DNA of 64,000 nt from Lachnospiraceae bacterium (GCA_017551165.1 JAFZMO010000157.1:1-64000), one strand, 5' to 3'; shown: positions 43,760 through 53,717, counted from the first letter of the stretch. Notes: generated by a model not told the origin, from the letters alone. A program made the numbers and translations.

Positions 43760-45958
43760 ATGGCTGCATATGCGGACATTATCATAGATATTGCTGCGCC
43801 GGTTCTGGATCGGACGTTTCAGTACGAGATCCCGCCGCAACTGCGGGAGCGAGCGACCGTCGGGGCACCGGTTCTGGTGCCGTTTGCGACGGCGAAGAAG
43901 CCGCGCCGCGGATACATCGTCGGGCTCTCGGATGAGGCGAAGATCGATGCATCGCGCATCCGGCCCATCGAGGACATCCCCGAGCGTGACCTGACGATCG
44001 AGGACTCGTTGGTCGAGCTTGCATACCGCATCAAGCGCCGTTACGGCGGATCGCTGTACGATGCGCTGCGCACGGTCATCCCGTCACGGCAGAAGATCGC
44101 GGCGGTGCCAAAGCGCAAGGTGCGCCGCGCGATGTCGCTCGAGGCTCTCGAGTCGCTGATCGCGCAGCTGCCCAAGAGGGAGACCGCGAAGCTGCGGCTC
44201 TACAGCGCGCTCGCGGAGACGGAGGAGATCCCGTACGAGCTTGTGACCGGCAAACTGAAGATCACCAAGGCGGCGCTTACGAAAGCGCAGGACGAGGGCA
44301 TCCTCACGGTCGCAGAGCTTGACGATGACGAGAACGAGCCCGGCGCAGGCCTCACGGTCACGCTCAACGACGAGCAGATCGCGGCCGCGGACACGGTTGC
44401 GGAAAGCCTTGAAAACGGCGGGGTGTTCGTGCTTCACGGTATCACCGGAAGCGGCAAGACGGAAGTGTATTTGCGCGTGATCGAGCAGGCGCTCGCGCAG
44501 GGGAAGCAGGTGATCGTGCTGATCCCCGAGATCGCGCTCACCTATCAGACAGTGTTGCGGTTCTACCGCTGCTTCGGCGACCGCGTCGCGTTCGTGCATT
44601 CGAAAATGCCGGCCGGCGAGCGCTACCGCATGCGGGAGCGGGCGAGAGATGGCAAGATCTCCATCATGATCGGACCGCGCTCCGCATTGTTCACACCGTT
44701 CCCGAACCTCGGGCTGATCATCGTGGACGAGGAGCATGAGACGTCGTACCGAAGCGAGCTCACGCCCCGGTACCACGCGGTGGAGGTTGCCGTGGAGCGG
44801 GCGCGCATGTGCGGCGCCACGGTTGTTCTCGGATCGGCCACGCCGTCTCTGGAGACGTATTACCGCTGTGAGCAGGGCGAGTACAGGCTGCTGTCGCTCA
44901 CGAAGCGCGCGAAGGACGGAGCGGTGCTCCCGAGGACGGAGATCGTCGACCTGCGCGAGGAGCTGAAGGCAAAGAATTTTTCGGTCATCAGCCAGAGACT
45001 TCGCTCCGCGATCGAGGACCGGCTCGCGAAGCGCGAGCAGATCATGCTTTTTTTGAACCGCCGCGGGTACGCAGGGTTTGTGTCCTGCCGAAGCTGCGGT
45101 TACATCGCGCAGTGCCCGCACTGCGATATCTCACTGACTTACCACAACGACGGAACGCTTCGGTGCCATTACTGCGGCCACCGCGTTCCCTATAAGAAGA
45201 CGTGCCCGGAGTGCGGCTCGCAGTATTTTCTGCCTTTCGGCAAGAGCGGCACGCAGAAGATTGAGGAGCTTGTTGAGAAGGAGTTTCCGAAGGCGCGCGT
45301 GCTTCGCATGGACGCCGACACGACGAAGGCAGCGGACGACTACGAGGCGATCCTCTCGGAGTTCGCGGAGGGCAAGGGCGACATCCTGATCGGCACGCAG
45401 ATGATCGTCAAGGGACACGATTTTCCGAATGTGACGCTGGTCGGAGCGCTTGCGGCAGACCTGTCGCTCGGTGTTGCGGACTACGCGTGTGCGGAGAGGA
45501 CGTTCGACCTGCTGGCGCAGGCCGCGGGACGGGCCGGGCGCGACAAGATCCCCGGCGAGGTCATCATCCAGACCTACCGGCCGGACCACTACGCGATCAC
45601 GGCGGCCGCCACGGCGGATTACCGGTCATTTTACGAGACCGAGATCCGATACCGGAGGTCCATCGGCTACCCGCCGGTACGGCACCTGCTGACGATCGTC
45701 GGCGGGCACCGCAGGGAGGCGACGCTCGAGAGCGCGATGGACGAGCTCGCGGCGCGGCTTCGTGAGGTTGCGGAGGCGGACGGAGCCGTGGTGATCGGAC
45801 CGGCACCGCCGCAGTTACAGAAGAAAAATGATATGTATTTCCGGGTTCTGTACGTCAAGCACGGCGATTGCGAGACGCTCATCCGCGTGAAGGACGCGGC
45901 GGAACAGTGGATGCACGAGGGGCACGGCGGCGTCGGCCTGACCTTCGATATGGATTGA
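43760..45958 (+). CDS. priA: Primosomal replication restart helicase PriA
   Basis: 732 aa from the ATG at 43760 (TAGGAG 6 bases upstream; an in-frame TTG two codons earlier is possible). Reloads the replisome at stalled forks. Seen: the N-terminal DNA-binding domain (AAPVLDRTFQYEIP), Walker A GITGSGKTEVY, DEEH box IIVDEEHETSY, GSATPSLET, a cysteine-rich Zn-binding block (CRSCGY, CPHCD, CHYCG, CPECGS) at about residues 440-490, and the C-terminal helicase motifs GTQMIVKGHDFP and QAAGRAGR. Head of the conserved priA-def-fmt-rsmB-rlmN order. Confidence 0.97.
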   Translation: MAAYADIIIDIAAPVLDRTFQYEIPPQLRERATVGAPVLVPFATAKKPRRGYIVGLSDEAKIDASRIRPIEDIPERDLTIEDSLVELAYRIKRRYGGSLYDALRTVIPSRQKIAAVPKRKVRRAMSLEALESLIAQLPKRETAKLRLYSALAETEEIPYELVTGKLKITKAALTKAQDEGILTVAELDDDENEPGAGLTVTLNDEQIAAADTVAESLENGGVFVLHGITGSGKTEVYLRVIEQALAQGKQVIVLIPEIALTYQTVLRFYRCFGDRVAFVHSKMPAGERYRMRERARDGKISIMIGPRSALFTPFPNLGLIIVDEEHETSYRSELTPRYHAVEVAVERARMCGATVVLGSATPSLETYYRCEQGEYRLLSLTKRAKDGAVLPRTEIVDLREELKAKNFSVISQRLRSAIEDRLAKREQIMLFLNRRGYAGFVSCRSCGYIAQCPHCDISLTYHNDGTLRCHYCGHRVPYKKTCPECGSQYFLPFGKSGTQKIEELVEKEFPKARVLRMDADTTKAADDYEAILSEFAEGKGDILIGTQMIVKGHDFPNVTLVGALAADLSLGVADYACAERTFDLLAQAAGRAGRDKIPGEVIIQTYRPDHYAITAAATADYRSFYETEIRYRRSIGYPPVRHLLTIVGGHRREATLESAMDELAARLREVAEADGAVVIGPAPPQLQKKNDMYFRVLYVKHGDCETLIRVKDAAEQWMHEGHGGVGLTFDMD

Positions 45959-45988
45959 CGGCGCAAATCTTGGGAGGGAGTACCGGAC

Positions 45989-46519
45989 ATGGCATTACGT
46001 AACATTCGAAAGCAGGGGGAGGAGATCCTCTCGAAGAGAGCGAAGGAGATCCGCGAGATCACGCCCCGCATTGAGGAGCTGGCGCAGGATATGCTCGAGA
46101 CGATGTACGACGCGGAGGGCGTCGGGCTTGCGGGACCGCAGGTCGGCATCTTAAAGCGCATCGTCGTCATCGACATCTCCGAGGAGCGCAACGACCCGAT
46201 CATCATGATCAACCCCGTGATCACCGAGAGCGAGGGAACCCAGACCGGCTGGGAGGGATGCCTGAGCGTCCCCGGCAAGAGCGGTCAGGTGACGCGCCCC
46301 GAGAAGGTGCGCGCAACGTTTATCGACATCGAGGGAAATGAGTGTGAGATCGAGGCGGAGGGTTTCTTAGCGCGCGCCGTGTGCCATGAGCTCGATCATC
46401 TCGACGGACACCTGTACGTGGAGAAGGTGGAGGGCCGTCTGTACGACAACTCCGAGCTGCAGTCGGAGCAGGAGGAAGAGGACGACGAGCCCGCCGGAGA
46501 CGGGGAGGTCAAAGCATGA
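45989..46519 (+). CDS. def: Peptide deformylase
   Basis: 176 aa. Metalloenzyme removing the formyl group from new polypeptide starts. Seen: motif 1 GVGLAGPQVG at about residues 46-55, motif 2 EGCLSVPG (Cys metal ligand) at about 90-97, and motif 3 HELDHLDG (HExxH ligands). An acidic tail of 25 residues follows the conserved core. GGGAGGGAGTACC upstream. Its stop overlaps the fmt start as ATGA, the usual coupling of deformylase to formyltransferase. Confidence 0.97.
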   Translation: MALRNIRKQGEEILSKRAKEIREITPRIEELAQDMLETMYDAEGVGLAGPQVGILKRIVVIDISEERNDPIIMINPVITESEGTQTGWEGCLSVPGKSGQVTRPEKVRATFIDIEGNECEIEAEGFLARAVCHELDHLDGHLYVEKVEGRLYDNSELQSEQEEEDDEPAGDGEVKA

Positions 46520-47499
46520 GAATCGTCTACATGGGTACGCCGGAGATCGCGGCGACCATTTTGGAGCGTCTGCTCGAGGAGCCGTATGAGGTCGTCCTCG
46601 CCGTGACGCAGCCGGACCGCCCGAAGGGGCGCGGCAAGGCGCTCGCCTGCTCGCCGGTGAAGGAGCTCGCGGTGAGCCGCGGGATCCCGGTGTTCACACC
46701 CGAGAAACTTCGTCTTCCGGAAAATGTTGAGGTCATCCGCGAGGCGGCGCCCGACATGATCGTCGTGGCCGCGTTCGGACAGATCCTGCCGAAGAGCGTG
46801 CTGGACATCCCGCGCTACGGCTGCATCAACGTGCACGCGTCGCTGCTTCCGAAGTACCGCGGCGCTGCGCCGATCCAGTGGAGCATTCTGGACGGGGAGA
46901 GCGAGACCGGAATCACGATCATGTACATGAACGAAGGGCTCGATACGGGAGACATCATCACGCAGACCGTCGTTCCGATCACCGAGGAGGAGACCGGCGG
47001 ATCGCTGCACGACAAGCTCGCAGCAGCGGGCGCGGAGGCGCTTGTCGCGGCCATTCCCGGCATCGTGGACGGCACGCTTGCGCCGATCCCTCAGGGCGAG
47101 ATGACGACGCCTTACGCGAAGCAGCTCACCAAGGATATGGGCAACCTCGATTTTACGTGGGACGCGGAGAAGCTCGCGCGGTACGTGCGCGGACTCGACC
47201 CGTGGCCCGGGACATACACATTTCGCGACGGATCGATGCTGAAGATCGCGCGCGCTGCAGCGGTTGCGTGCGAGGTTGACAGCTCGTCGGAAACGGACGG
47301 GAACAGCGGAGAGACCGCGTGCCCGGGTACGGTCGTCGCGGTGGAGAAGGAGAGCTTCCTCGTGCAGACCGGCTGCGGCCTGCTGCGCGTGACGGAGGTT
47401 CAGCCGCAGGGCAAGCGGCGCATGAGTGCGGAGGAGTACCTGCGCGGTTACCGGCTCGCGGTCGGTACGGTGCTCGGGCCTCTGCCCGCGGAAGAGTAG
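46516..47499 (+). CDS. fmt: Methionyl-tRNA formyltransferase
   Basis: 327 aa. Transfers a formyl group from 10-formyl-THF to initiator Met-tRNA. Seen: N-terminal Rossmann-like domain beginning RIVYMGTPEIAA, the SLLPKYRGAAPIQW motif with catalytic Asn/His region NVHASLLP at about residues 107-115, GDIITQ, and the C-terminal OB-like domain. A short acidic insert (SSSETDGNSGE) lies in the C-terminal domain, slightly longer than usual. ATG overlaps the def stop by 4 bases. Confidence 0.96.
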   Translation: MRIVYMGTPEIAATILERLLEEPYEVVLAVTQPDRPKGRGKALACSPVKELAVSRGIPVFTPEKLRLPENVEVIREAAPDMIVVAAFGQILPKSVLDIPRYGCINVHASLLPKYRGAAPIQWSILDGESETGITIMYMNEGLDTGDIITQTVVPITEEETGGSLHDKLAAAGAEALVAAIPGIVDGTLAPIPQGEMTTPYAKQLTKDMGNLDFTWDAEKLARYVRGLDPWPGTYTFRDGSMLKIARAAAVACEVDSSSETDGNSGETACPGTVVAVEKESFLVQTGCGLLRVTEVQPQGKRRMSAEEYLRGYRLAVGTVLGPLPAEE

Positions 47500-47508
47500 T
47501 TCACGGCG

Positions 47509-47525
47509 CCGGTCCCAAGGACCGG
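47509..47525 (+). promoter_or_regulatory. Intercistronic stem-loop directly upstream of rsmB ribosome site
   Basis: CCGGTCC (47509-47515) pairs perfectly with GGACCGG (47519-47525) around CAA, ending 13 bases before the rsmB ATG. Confidence 0.6.
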
Positions 47526-47538
47526 TGCGGGAGGATAT

Positions 47539-48939
47539 ATGAACGCGAGAGAACTGGTTTGGACGATGCTCTCGGAGATCAATGACCGTGATGTGTTGAG
47601 CCATGTCGCATTGGCGGAGGCGTTTGCGCGCAATCCGCCGGAGGGCGCCGAGCGCGCGCTTGCGACACGGCTTTTGCATGGTACGCTGGAACGGCAAATG
47701 ACGATCGACGCCGTGCTGGAGCGGCAGACGGGCCGGCCTGTCACGAAGATCAAGCCGAAGATCCGCAACCTGCTCCGCATGTCCGTGTACCAGATGCTGT
47801 ACCTGCAGCGCGTGCCGGCGGCGGTCGCCTGCAACGAGGCGGTGTCGCTCGCGAAGAAGCGCGGCCTTGCGGGGCTGGCGGGATTTGTCAACGGAACGCT
47901 CCGCGGTCTCGACCGGGCCGTAACGGCGGCGGGCGGACAGCGCGGGTATTTGCTCGAGGTTGCGGAAACGCTTCCGGAGAGCGAGAGGCTCGGATTCCTG
48001 TACTCGGTGCCCGGGTGGATCCCGGAGCTGTGGAGGAAGGATTTTCCGAAGGCAAATGTTGAGACGATGCTGCAGGCGTTCCTCGAGGAGAGCGGCGTGG
48101 GCGTGCGGTGCAACGAAAGCCGCGGAACGGTGGAGGAGCTGACCGAAGCGCTCGCGAAGGAGGGGGCCGGGCCTGAGCCCGGGATCCTTGATAACTGCCT
48201 GCGCCTTGGGGGGATCGGCAATCCTGCGTCGCTTGCGGCGTACCGGGACGGGCGGTTCAGCGTGCAGGACACGAGCGCGGCGCTCGCCGGCAATCTGCTT
48301 CCTCTGACGAAGGGGATGCGCGTGCTGGATCTGTGTGCGGCGCCCGGTGGCAAGACGGTGCATGCGGCGGACCGGTTGGCGGCGGCAGCGGCAGCGGCGG
48401 GGCTTCCCGCGGAGGGCTCGTACGAGGTCATCGCGCGCGATGTGAGTGAGGAGAAGCTGCCCGCGATCCGCGAGCAGATCGACCGCGTGAAGTTACCAAA
48501 TGTACGACTTGCGGCGGCGGATGCGACCGTGTTCGACCGGACTCTCGAGGGGTGGGCGGATGTCGTGATCGCCGATGTGCCGTGCAGCGGTCTCGGCGTC
48601 ATCGGGCGCAAGCCGGACATCAAATACAAGACAAAACCGGAAGATATCGCGTCGCTTGCGGCAACCCAGCGGGAGATCGCGCGGCAGGCGGTGCGCTACG
48701 TAAAGTCCGGCGGGTACCTCGCGTACTCGACGTGCACGGTGGCTCGTGCGGAAAATGAGGACGTCGCCTCGTTCATCGCGTCCCTCGGCCTGGAGCCCGT
48801 CGATCTGCGGGATCAGCTGCCCGCGGTCATCCGCGAGGCATGTGAACGGCAGGGCGGACTCGACGGTATCGGTGTGCAGATGTTCCCCGAGCCCGGACTG
48901 TGGGACGGGTTTTATATCGCGGGATTCCGCAAGAAGTAA
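47539..48939 (+). CDS. rsmB: 16S rRNA (cytosine-967-C5)-methyltransferase RsmB
   Basis: 466 aa. Methylates C967 of 16S rRNA using SAM. Seen: N-terminal NusB-like RNA-binding domain (to about residue 140, with KPKIRNLLRMSVYQMLY), then the methyltransferase domain with LDLCAAPGGKT (SAM motif, about 259-269), the first motif-IV cysteine in DVPCSGLG and the catalytic YSTCTV. A poly-Ala stretch (AAAAAAG) follows SAM motif I, an unusual small expansion. The rlmN gene starts 20 bases later. Confidence 0.95.
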   Translation: MNARELVWTMLSEINDRDVLSHVALAEAFARNPPEGAERALATRLLHGTLERQMTIDAVLERQTGRPVTKIKPKIRNLLRMSVYQMLYLQRVPAAVACNEAVSLAKKRGLAGLAGFVNGTLRGLDRAVTAAGGQRGYLLEVAETLPESERLGFLYSVPGWIPELWRKDFPKANVETMLQAFLEESGVGVRCNESRGTVEELTEALAKEGAGPEPGILDNCLRLGGIGNPASLAAYRDGRFSVQDTSAALAGNLLPLTKGMRVLDLCAAPGGKTVHAADRLAAAAAAAGLPAEGSYEVIARDVSEEKLPAIREQIDRVKLPNVRLAAADATVFDRTLEGWADVVIADVPCSGLGVIGRKPDIKYKTKPEDIASLAATQREIARQAVRYVKSGGYLAYSTCTVARAENEDVASFIASLGLEPVDLRDQLPAVIREACERQGGLDGIGVQMFPEPGLWDGFYIAGFRKK

Positions 48940-48958
48940 CAGGAGGAAAGGCGATCGC

Positions 48959-50002
48959 ATGGATATCATGAGCATGTCAATCGAAGAACTCGGCAGAGTG
49001 CTGACCGATGCAGGGCAGCCCGCGTTCCGTGCGAAGCAGCTGTATGAGTGGATGCATGTGCGGCTTGCGGCGTCGTACGACGAGATGATGAACCTGCCCA
49101 AGGCGCTCCGGGAGAAGCTCGCGGCGGAGCATCCGCTGACGGTGCTCTCGAAGGTCGTCATGATGGAGTCAAAGGAGGACGGAACGAGAAAATATCTGTT
49201 CCGGCTCGTGGACGGCAACGTGATCGAGAGCGTGTGGATGAAGTACCACCATGGGAACTCGGTGTGCATCTCCTCGCAGGTGGGCTGCCGGATGGGGTGC
49301 TCGTTCTGTGCCTCGACGATCGGCGGACTGGTCCGGAACCTCGAGCCGTCGGAGATGCTCGGACAGATCTACGCGATCACGCGGGACACGGGCGAGAGAG
49401 TGGACAACGTCGTCGTGATGGGCACGGGAGAGCCGCTCGACAACTACGACAATCTCCTCATTTTCCTAAGAATGCTGACGGATGAGAAGGGGTTACACAT
49501 CAGCCAGAGAAACATCACGGTCTCGACGTGCGGACTTGTCCCGAAGCTTCGGGAGCTCGCGGACGAGAAGCTGGCGATCACCGCGGCGGTCTCGCTGCAC
49601 GCGCCCAACGACGAGCTCAGGAAGACGCTGATGCCGGTCGCGAACGCGTACTCGATCGCGGAGATCATGGAGGCCGTCGACTACTACATTGAGACGACGG
49701 GAAGGCGCGTCACGTTTGAGTACAGCCTGATCGACGGGGTCAACGATACGCCTGCCTGTGCGGGCGAACTGGGGAGGCTTTTGCGCGGCAGAAACTGCCA
49801 TGTAAACCTCATTCCGGTGAACCCCGTAAAGGAGCGAAACTACCGTCGTTCACTTGTTAAAAATGTATTACAATTTCAGAAAATGCTTGAAAATGAAGGA
49901 ATAAATGTTACTATTAGAAGGGAACTCGGCTCGGATATCGACGCGGCCTGCGGGCAGTTGCGCCGGCATTACGAGTCACTTGCCGGAGCGGAAGGTGTGT
50001 AG
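48959..50002 (+). CDS. rlmN: Dual-specificity 23S rRNA/tRNA adenine C2-methyltransferase RlmN
   Basis: 347 aa from the ATG at 48959 (AGGAGGAAAGG upstream; in-frame codons further left lie within rsmB). Radical SAM enzyme methylating A2503 of 23S rRNA and A37 of some tRNAs. Seen: N-terminal helical domain (RAKQLYEWMH), the radical SAM cysteines CRMGCSFC near residue 117, GMGEPL-like MGTGEPLDNYDN, VSLHAPNDELR, and the two active cysteines expected near 117 and the C-terminal region (AACGQLR). prpC starts 3 bases after the stop. Confidence 0.96.
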   Translation: MDIMSMSIEELGRVLTDAGQPAFRAKQLYEWMHVRLAASYDEMMNLPKALREKLAAEHPLTVLSKVVMMESKEDGTRKYLFRLVDGNVIESVWMKYHHGNSVCISSQVGCRMGCSFCASTIGGLVRNLEPSEMLGQIYAITRDTGERVDNVVVMGTGEPLDNYDNLLIFLRMLTDEKGLHISQRNITVSTCGLVPKLRELADEKLAITAAVSLHAPNDELRKTLMPVANAYSIAEIMEAVDYYIETTGRRVTFEYSLIDGVNDTPACAGELGRLLRGRNCHVNLIPVNPVKERNYRRSLVKNVLQFQKMLENEGINVTIRRELGSDIDAACGQLRRHYESLAGAEGV

Positions 50003-50004
50003 CG

Positions 50005-50727
50005 ATGAAATCAATCGGGAAGACCGACAAGGGAAAAAAGAGGTCCATGAACCAGGACATGTTCTTCGTCAGTGATACGCCGGTCGGCATACTGCCGAAC
50101 CTGTATATCGTGGCGGACGGCATGGGCGGACAGAACGCCGGCGATGTGGCCGCGCGGTTTGTCGTGGAGCGGTTCACGGAGCTGGTACGGGTCAGCCGGG
50201 AGCGCACGCCGATCCAGGTGATCGAGAAGGCGATCCGGCAGACGAACGAGGATCTGATCGAGAAGGCAGCGAACCAGAAGGAACTCGAGGGCATGGGCAC
50301 GACGTTCGTGATGGCCACACTTCTCGCGGACAATAATCTGTTGATCGCGAACATCGGCGACAGCCGCATGTATCTCGTCAACGAGAAGATCACGCAGATC
50401 TCGCAGGACCACTCGCTTGTGGCGGAGATGGTCCGCAACGGTGAGATCCGCAAGGAGGAAGCGCGTTTCCATCCGAACAAGAATGTCGTGCTTCGCGCGA
50501 TCAGCACGCAGGCGGTCGTGAGCCCGGATTACTATCTGATCGCGGTGCGGCCGGGAGACTACGCGCTGCTGTGCAGCGACGGACTCTCGGATATGGTGGA
50601 GGAAGCAGAACTGCTCAAGACGGTGAGCGAATATGATGAGGTAGGGGATATCGCGGACAAGCTGGTGTCGATGGCCAACGAGAACGGCGGCCGGGACAAC
50701 ATCACGCTGGTCCTGTTGAAGATTTGA
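50005..50727 (+). CDS. prpC: PP2C-type serine/threonine phosphatase PrpC
   Basis: 240 aa. Metal-dependent phosphatase that reverses PrkC phosphorylation. Seen: the N-terminal RSMNQDMFF motif (Mn/Mg ligand Asp), VADGMGGQNAGDVA at about residues 38-51, GMGTTFV, NIGDSRMYL, DHSLVAEM, LLCSDGLSDMV, and the final GGRDNITLVLL. All metal ligands are visible. ATG 3 bases after rlmN. Its partner kinase PrkC follows, an arrangement conserved across Firmicutes. Confidence 0.97.
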   Translation: MKSIGKTDKGKKRSMNQDMFFVSDTPVGILPNLYIVADGMGGQNAGDVAARFVVERFTELVRVSRERTPIQVIEKAIRQTNEDLIEKAANQKELEGMGTTFVMATLLADNNLLIANIGDSRMYLVNEKITQISQDHSLVAEMVRNGEIRKEEARFHPNKNVVLRAISTQAVVSPDYYLIAVRPGDYALLCSDGLSDMVEEAELLKTVSEYDEVGDIADKLVSMANENGGRDNITLVLLKI

Positions 50728-50736
50728 GTTGTGCAA

Positions 50737-50753
50737 GGCGCGGGGATCGCGCC
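50737..50753 (+). promoter_or_regulatory. Intercistronic stem-loop upstream of prkC
   Basis: GGCGCG (50737-50742) pairs perfectly with CGCGCC (50748-50753), 20 bases before the prkC ATG and between the phosphatase and kinase genes. Confidence 0.55.
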
Positions 50754-50773
50754 GGAAAGGTTGGGAGTAACTT

Positions 50774-52780
50774 ATGGGTATGATCAAACCCGGAATGTTT
50801 ATCGGGGATCGCTATGAGATCATTGACAAGATCGGATCCGGCGGTATGGCTGACGTATACAAGGCCAAATGTCACCGCCTGAATCGCTTCGTCGCGATCA
50901 AAATACTGAAACCGGAGTTTTCCGCCGATGAGTCGTTCGTCTCGAAGTTCCGAGGCGAGGCACAGTCGTGCGCAGGGTTGACGCATCCGAACATTGTCAG
51001 CGTATTCGACGTCGGTGACGACGGTGATCTCCATTACATCGTGATGGAGCTTGTGGAGGGCATCACGCTCAAGCGGTTTATCGAGCGCAAGGGCCGTCTG
51101 GATGTCAAGGAGGCGGTCGGCATCGCGATCCAGATCGCGATGGGACTCGATGTGGCGCATCAGAACCATGTGGTTCACCGCGACATCAAGCCGCAGAACA
51201 TCATCATTTCCAAGGAAGGCAAGGTCAAGGTCGCGGACTTCGGTATCGCACGCGCGGTGTCGACCACGACGACCATCAACAATTATTCGCAAAATATCGG
51301 TTCCGTGCATTACCTTTCGCCAGAGCAGGCGCGCGGTGTGTTCAGCGATGAGCGCAGCGACATCTACTCGCTCGGCGTGACGCTCTACGAGATGCTCGCG
51401 GGACACGTTCCGTTCACCGGCGACAACGCGGTTTCGGTCGCGCTGCTGCATGTACACGGTGAGGCGGAGCCGCTGTCGAAGGTCAATCCGACCGTGCCGC
51501 CGAGCGTGGAGAAGATCGTTGAAAAATGTATGCAGAAGAAGCCGGATCGCCGTTACATGACGACCGCGGAACTGATCCAGGACCTGAAGGCAGCCATCGT
51601 GCGGCCCGACGGCGATTTCGTCAAGATCGTGAGCTCCGAGGGCTCTGCGACCAAGTTTATCACTCCCGGTGAGTTGAAGGAGATCAACGCCGAGGTCGCG
51701 GTGCACAGCGATGCATTTGACGACGAGGACGATGTCGAGGAGGAGGAAGCCAACCGCCAGAAGGCAGCCGTCACGGCAGCCGCCAAGCGCCGCAAGCGCG
51801 AGGAAGAGGAGGATGACGATGACGACGATCTCGACTCGATGGGCAACAACACGGAGAAATTCTTCGTGGCGCTCAGCATATGCTTCGTGATCGCGGTGGC
51901 GGTCGGAGCCATTGTCCTGATTTCCAAGATCGTGAGCGGCGGGTTCAAGTTCCCCGAGCCGAAGGGACTGATCCTCACGCCGACGAGCACGCCGACGCCG
52001 AAGCCGTCCACGACTCCGACACCGAAGCAGGAGAACATGAAGAACTACAAGGGCCAGGACTACAACGTTGTTGTGGAGAAACTCTACGCCCTTGATCTGC
52101 ACTTGAACATCCGCTATGATCCCGCGGATCAGTACTATGAGGACTACCCGGTCAACGGACAGGTCGTAAGCCAGAGCCCGGCAGCGGGCGAACCGCTCGA
52201 GGACGGCATGGAAGTCCACCTGATCTACAGTATCGGTAAGGAACAGATCACCATCGGCAATTACAAGGGCCTCTCCGAGGCGGAGGTCCGCTCGGCGCTT
52301 GACAACAAGCTGTCCGTGCGCGTCGACTGGCAGGAGAGCGATACGGTTCCGGAGAACAAGGTCATCGACACGAACCCGAAGGCTGGCGAGCAGCTGCCTG
52401 TCGGTTCGACGCTCATCATCATCCTGAGCCAGGGTAACTCGAGAGTCACCACGGTTCCGAACGTGGTCGGCATGAAGGAAGTTGACGCGAAGGCTACGCT
52501 GATCGCAGCCAAGCTGAACTATACATCCGAGAGGCAGTACAGCGACACCGTGCCGGAGGGCGTGGTCATTTCGCAGTCGCCGGCCTCCTCGAGTGAGAAG
52601 GTGGAGAAGGGATCTATCATCAAGCTGGTAGTCAGCGGCGGCATCGAGCCTACGCCGACACCGACTCCGACGCCGGAGCCTACTCCGACACCGGTACCGG
52701 CAACACCTACCCCGGTTCCGCCTCCGCCGGAAGGCGGCGACGCAGGCAATGGCGGTGCAGGCGGCGGTGAAGGAGCCTGA
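50774..52780 (+). CDS. prkC: Serine/threonine protein kinase PrkC with PASTA domains
   Basis: 668 aa. Membrane eukaryotic-like kinase that senses muropeptides or lipid II and controls growth and dormancy. Seen: Gly loop GSGGMADVYK (21-30), catalytic Lys43 in AIK, HRDIKPQN (135-142), DFGIARA (155-161) and the activation loop with SVHYLSPEQARG. A very acidic juxtamembrane stretch (about 316-355) precedes the membrane helix (363-384), then a Thr/Pro linker and three PASTA domains (about 421-488, 489-560, 561-630), ending in a Pro/Thr and Gly-rich tail. The Gly-rich tail is unusual. rsgA starts 11 bases later. Confidence 0.97.
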   Translation: MGMIKPGMFIGDRYEIIDKIGSGGMADVYKAKCHRLNRFVAIKILKPEFSADESFVSKFRGEAQSCAGLTHPNIVSVFDVGDDGDLHYIVMELVEGITLKRFIERKGRLDVKEAVGIAIQIAMGLDVAHQNHVVHRDIKPQNIIISKEGKVKVADFGIARAVSTTTTINNYSQNIGSVHYLSPEQARGVFSDERSDIYSLGVTLYEMLAGHVPFTGDNAVSVALLHVHGEAEPLSKVNPTVPPSVEKIVEKCMQKKPDRRYMTTAELIQDLKAAIVRPDGDFVKIVSSEGSATKFITPGELKEINAEVAVHSDAFDDEDDVEEEEANRQKAAVTAAAKRRKREEEEDDDDDDLDSMGNNTEKFFVALSICFVIAVAVGAIVLISKIVSGGFKFPEPKGLILTPTSTPTPKPSTTPTPKQENMKNYKGQDYNVVVEKLYALDLHLNIRYDPADQYYEDYPVNGQVVSQSPAAGEPLEDGMEVHLIYSIGKEQITIGNYKGLSEAEVRSALDNKLSVRVDWQESDTVPENKVIDTNPKAGEQLPVGSTLIIILSQGNSRVTTVPNVVGMKEVDAKATLIAAKLNYTSERQYSDTVPEGVVISQSPASSSEKVEKGSIIKLVVSGGIEPTPTPTPTPEPTPTPVPATPTPVPPPPEGGDAGNGGAGGGEGA

Positions 52781-52791
52781 GTAAGGAGACT

Positions 52792-53703
52792 ATGGAGCAA
52801 TACCAGGGAACAATCACAAAGGGCGTAGGCGGAAACTATGAGGTCCATGTCGAGGGACAGGGCGTCATAGTCTGCCGCGCCAAGGGCATATTGCGGTATC
52901 GCAGGATGCAGCCGTTGATCGGCGACCGCGTCACGATCGAGGTCGATGACACGGGCGCCGGTAACATCACGGACATTTTTCCGAGGACGAGCGAGCTGGT
53001 GCGTCCTGCGATCGCCAATGTCGATCAGGCGCTTTTGGTATGCGCTATTCGGGAACCGGAGTTCCACCCGAATCTTCTGGATCGCTTTCTGATCCTGATG
53101 AGTCGGCAGAACATGCCGGTTCTTGTGTGTTTTAACAAGACCGATCTCGCCGGCGACGGCGAGGCGGAGAGACTGTGCCGGATCTACCGCGAATGCGGTG
53201 CGCAGGTGTTCGTCACGCAGGCCAACAGGCCCGAGACACTCGAGCCTCTGCGGGAGGCGCTGCGCGGCCGGATCACCGTGCTGGCGGGGCCGTCCGGCGT
53301 CGGCAAATCGACGATCATGAACGCGATGTCGCCCGAGGCCTCCATGGAGGTCGGCGAGCTCAGCGAGAAGATCAAGCGGGGCAAGCAGACGACGCGGCAC
53401 ACGCAGCTGTTCTGCATCGGACCGGACACGTTCCTGTGCGATACCCCGGGCTTCAGCTCGCTGTATCTGGCGGACATCCGCCCCGAGGAGCTCGGGGAGT
53501 ATTACCCGGAGTTCATGAAGTTGTTCGGGCAGTGCCGCTATCCGGACTGCAGACATCTGCAGGAGCCGGGCTGTGCCGTGAGGGAGGCCGTGGAGAGCGG
53601 CGAGATCTCGCGCGAGCGATATGAGAGTTATCAACTTCTCTTCGAGGAGCTGTCCGGCAGACGGATCATCTATTCCCGCAAGCCGAAGCACGAAGAGGGA
53701 TAA
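52792..53703 (+). CDS. rsgA: Ribosome small-subunit GTPase RsgA
   Basis: 303 aa. Circularly permuted GTPase that helps mature the 30S subunit. Seen: N-terminal OB domain (to about residue 70), then permuted GTPase motifs in order: G4 CFNKTDL (about 110), G1 AGPSGVGKSTIMN (about 163-175), G3 DTPGFSSL, and the C-terminal Zn site CRYPDCRHLQEPGCAV (Cys, Cys, His, Cys). CTGAGTAAGGAGAC precedes the ATG. rpe follows 14 bases on, as in other Firmicutes. Confidence 0.97.
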   Translation: MEQYQGTITKGVGGNYEVHVEGQGVIVCRAKGILRYRRMQPLIGDRVTIEVDDTGAGNITDIFPRTSELVRPAIANVDQALLVCAIREPEFHPNLLDRFLILMSRQNMPVLVCFNKTDLAGDGEAERLCRIYRECGAQVFVTQANRPETLEPLREALRGRITVLAGPSGVGKSTIMNAMSPEASMEVGELSEKIKRGKQTTRHTQLFCIGPDTFLCDTPGFSSLYLADIRPEELGEYYPEFMKLFGQCRYPDCRHLQEPGCAVREAVESGEISRERYESYQLLFEELSGRRIIYSRKPKHEEG

Positions 53704-53717
53704 CGGAGGAAAGAACT